Origin: Marisa cornuarietis
Taxonomy: Eukaryota > Mollusca > Gastropoda > Architaenioglossa > Ampullariidae
Direction of reading: 5' to 3'
DNA: 64,000 nucleotides
Assembly: GCA_004794655.1 (NCBI GenBank)
Contig: SMMW01000003.1
Span: forward strand, 13,344,001 to 13,408,000
Positions 61,828-64,000 of this stretch are shown here, in pieces. The position numbers and the translations under genes are program-made. Within the stretch, counting starts at the first letter, position 1; the number at the start of each line of letters is the position of its first letter. Under the pieces are notes generated by a model. That model was given only the letters and a program-made list of their open reading frames with translations, did no database searches and had not been told where the DNA came from.

Positions 61828-62551
61828 TTTAGGCTCTCTGTTCTCTCAGTAACAGCGTGTCGGACATGCACTACAGCCACATGGAGCAGGCTTAACGACA
61901 TGAAGATAGAATGAACAAAATGGTGTAAAATAAATTTTTTAGAAAATTAATATTATAGATTTAATTTTCTTTTCCTAAAAATGTTTTCCACAAGTAAGTA
62001 AAATAGGTAACAGAGATATTATATTTTATAGTTGTTTCGTATACTTTTAAGTAGGGCTATTAAAGAGAAAACAAGTGATAAATTTACTTCGAAGTAATAG
62101 AATTTTTCGTTGTATAAAAAGCAATTTTCTGCAATTAACTTCTTGAAAAAATAAAATATTATTTTATTAATTATTTTATTTTAATTTAAAAAATAATTTT
62201 AAAGAGATAATTATCCCTTGATATATTGATTAGTTTAACTACGCACATGGCATTATTATCGTTGATGGTCGCAGTTGTGTGAGAAAGTTGCTACGATATC
62301 AGCGTTGAGCGTAAGATAATTTGTAATTGTGTGTTAAAGAGAGTGCATTGGAGGGTGTATGTTGTACGGATAGATCATCGTAGTTATTACTTTGCTCTTG
62401 TGATCAGTAGTAGAAAGTGTGCAGTACATGCAGTATTGGATAAAACACTATGTGAAGTCCAGTGCCTTGCATTAGACTCATGAAATAAACGCGGAAATGT
62501 ATTCACAGAAAGAAATTAATAGCTCATGTTCATTGCCTCATTTCAGTGAAG
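61828..62551. promoter_or_regulatory. Bidirectional promoter interval PRMT5/BOP1
   Basis: 724 bp separate the PRMT5 ATG (61827, minus strand) from the BOP1 ATG (62552, plus strand). The sequence is AT-rich, especially 61900-62220. GC content and CG dinucleotides increase near each gene. A TTTCAG at 62540-62545 just before the BOP1 start could be an acceptor, implying a BOP1 5' UTR intron. Shared promoter use is inferred from the spacing only. Confidence 0.55.
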
Positions 62552-64000
62552 ATGAACGTGTCAAACAAGGAGAAACTACACTCATCTGACAATGAGTCCG
62601 ATTCAGAGTCGGAGTGTGACTTGACATTTGAGAACGAATCTAGCTCAGAGGATATAACATACTCAGAGTCAGAGTCGAGCTCAGACTCGGGCTCACAGTC
62701 GGACACAGAGTCGGAGAGTGAAGATGAAGAGGACACATCGAATGGAGATATACTTGTCAGTGGATGAGTAGCATTGGCATTTAAATTATTCATCTAAGTG
62801 TAATGAATGTAACACGTTTTATCAGCTGTAGCGGGCTGGGGTGTGTCCCTCACTTGAACATCAGTTTTTGGCAGAGGTGTTATATCAGATAGCTGATAAC
62901 AGTTTGCTGTACCATCAGCCTGTTCAGATTTTCAAATGTTCAAATTATATCCCGTTTCAGAAGTCAGGAGAGGCAGAAAAGCAAGAGAAACCTAAAGATG
63001 AATATGCTGAAGATTCTTCAGATGAAGAGGTGAGATTTTCTCTTTTACTGCCAAAGTGGAAGTCTCAGTTTTGTTGATCATCCGCTAGAATAAAAACTTG
63101 ACAACAAAAATGATAATGCTAACCATTTTATGAAGGAGCTTTTCTCTCTCCTCACCCCTCATCTTCTGTTCCCAAAAAGGATAACTATCATCAGTTTGAT
63201 CTTTCACATTTCCTCAACCAATTCTCAGTATGACATCATATTTCTATAAGTATTCAATATTAAATGTATATAAAAGTACATTAACTAGTTCTCCTATCTC
63301 CTCTGTCACAGGATATTCGTAACACAGTGGGTAATATACCAATGGAATGGTATAGAGACTGTGGTCATCTTGGATACGATGTAGCTGGTCAAAAAATAAC
63401 CAAAGGCTCCAAAGGCGATGAACTTGATGAATTTTTGGACAAAATGGAAAATCCTGATTATTGGTAAGTGTTTTTTTAATTAGTTTAGCATTTCTTATTG
63501 TTGGTATTAGACGAACATTAGACTGACTTATTAAATGACATGCTGCCTGGTACAACAAGGAATCACAACAGATTCTCAGTGATTGCTTAAAACTATGCAC
63601 TTGAATGAAAGCCCATTAAGTCACCTTGAATTACTTGTAAATACTGATTAAGTTGTTATGACTATAATTTAACAGCAGCTGTACAAGGTACATAAGGCAT
63701 GTGTTTGAGAAGGAGAAAAGAAAGACTTTTAATGTGTGTGCACCTGCATACATTTGTTTGCACAAGTGTATGTGCATACTGCTTTTTGGCATAATTCTCT
63801 CTGAATAATATTAGTTAATTTAAAATATAAGTGCCTCTCACACTGGACGCTTCAGGCCACACAGTAGTAAAGGACAACAAAACAACAAGGTATTTAGAAA
63901 AAAGTGAACAGGTGTATAAAAAAGCAAACAAGAAAACAATTGTTGCTTTAATACTGTTAAAGACTGTTGCTTTCTTTCCAGGCGTACAGTAACAGACAAA
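62552..64000 (+). CDS. BOP1: Ribosome biogenesis protein BOP1, N-terminal part, truncated by the window end
   Basis: Exons are 62552-62755, 62961-63029, 63312-63463 and 63982 to beyond 64000, with matching phases. Donors are GTCAGT, GTGAGA and GTAAGT. The ATG at 62552 lies in the context GTGAAG ATG. BOP1 is the core of the PeBoW complex (PES1, BOP1, WDR12), which is needed for 5.8S/28S rRNA maturation and 60S assembly in the nucleolus. Residues 1-94 are Ser/Glu/Asp-rich, as in known BOP1 proteins. The BOP1 N-terminal domain then starts with [14 protein letters not shown], followed by [28 protein letters not shown] and RTVTDK. The WD40 repeats lie outside the window. Identification rests on the strongly conserved BOP1NT start. 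Confidence 0.93.

Overview
This is a eukaryotic nuclear window, probably from a lophotrochozoan animal and plausibly a gastropod mollusc. The species is an inference. The support is intron-rich genes with GT-AG splice sites, animal-specific protein families (POMGNT2, VAT1), many simple repeats, and TIR DNA transposons, LINE fragments and a tRNA-derived SINE in introns and spacers. No operons, CRISPR arrays or prokaryotic features are present. Exon models were assembled by eye: each junction was accepted only where the splice sites, the reading phase and the protein family agreed.

Layout. Positions 1-5300 are repeat-rich. They hold a complete 3.2-kb hAT-type element with an exact 8-bp target duplication (655-3886) and a degenerate pogo/Tigger-like MITE. 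An AGC-family Ser/Thr kinase is encoded on the minus strand (about 17.2 kb down to 5.3 kb, ten exons, all core catalytic motifs). Positions 17.2-22.4 kb are non-genic apart from an internally deleted LINE. POMGNT2, minus strand, has one long coding exon (22404-25061) and an enlarged stem region. VAT1, plus strand, starts in a GC-rich promoter region and has nine coding exons (28271-42263). Positions 42.3-49.7 kb are an AT-rich convergent spacer with one MITE. PRMT5, minus strand, is complete, with seventeen coding exons (49710-61827). BOP1, plus strand, starts 724 bp away from PRMT5, head to head, and runs off the end of the window.

Functional relations. PRMT5 (symmetric arginine methylation) and BOP1 (60S ribosome assembly) are growth-related housekeeping genes that probably share the 61828-62551 promoter interval. 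POMGNT2 (O-mannosyl glycan extension) and VAT1 (quinone-oxidoreductase-like) are divergent neighbours with no obvious pathway link. The most unusual features are a nested transposon in a PRMT5 intron (a long-TIR element interrupted by a pogo-like MITE), a probable GC-AG intron in PRMT5, the long POMGNT2 stem, and a 37-bp minisatellite that abuts and resembles a splice donor of the kinase. No novel multi-gene system was found.
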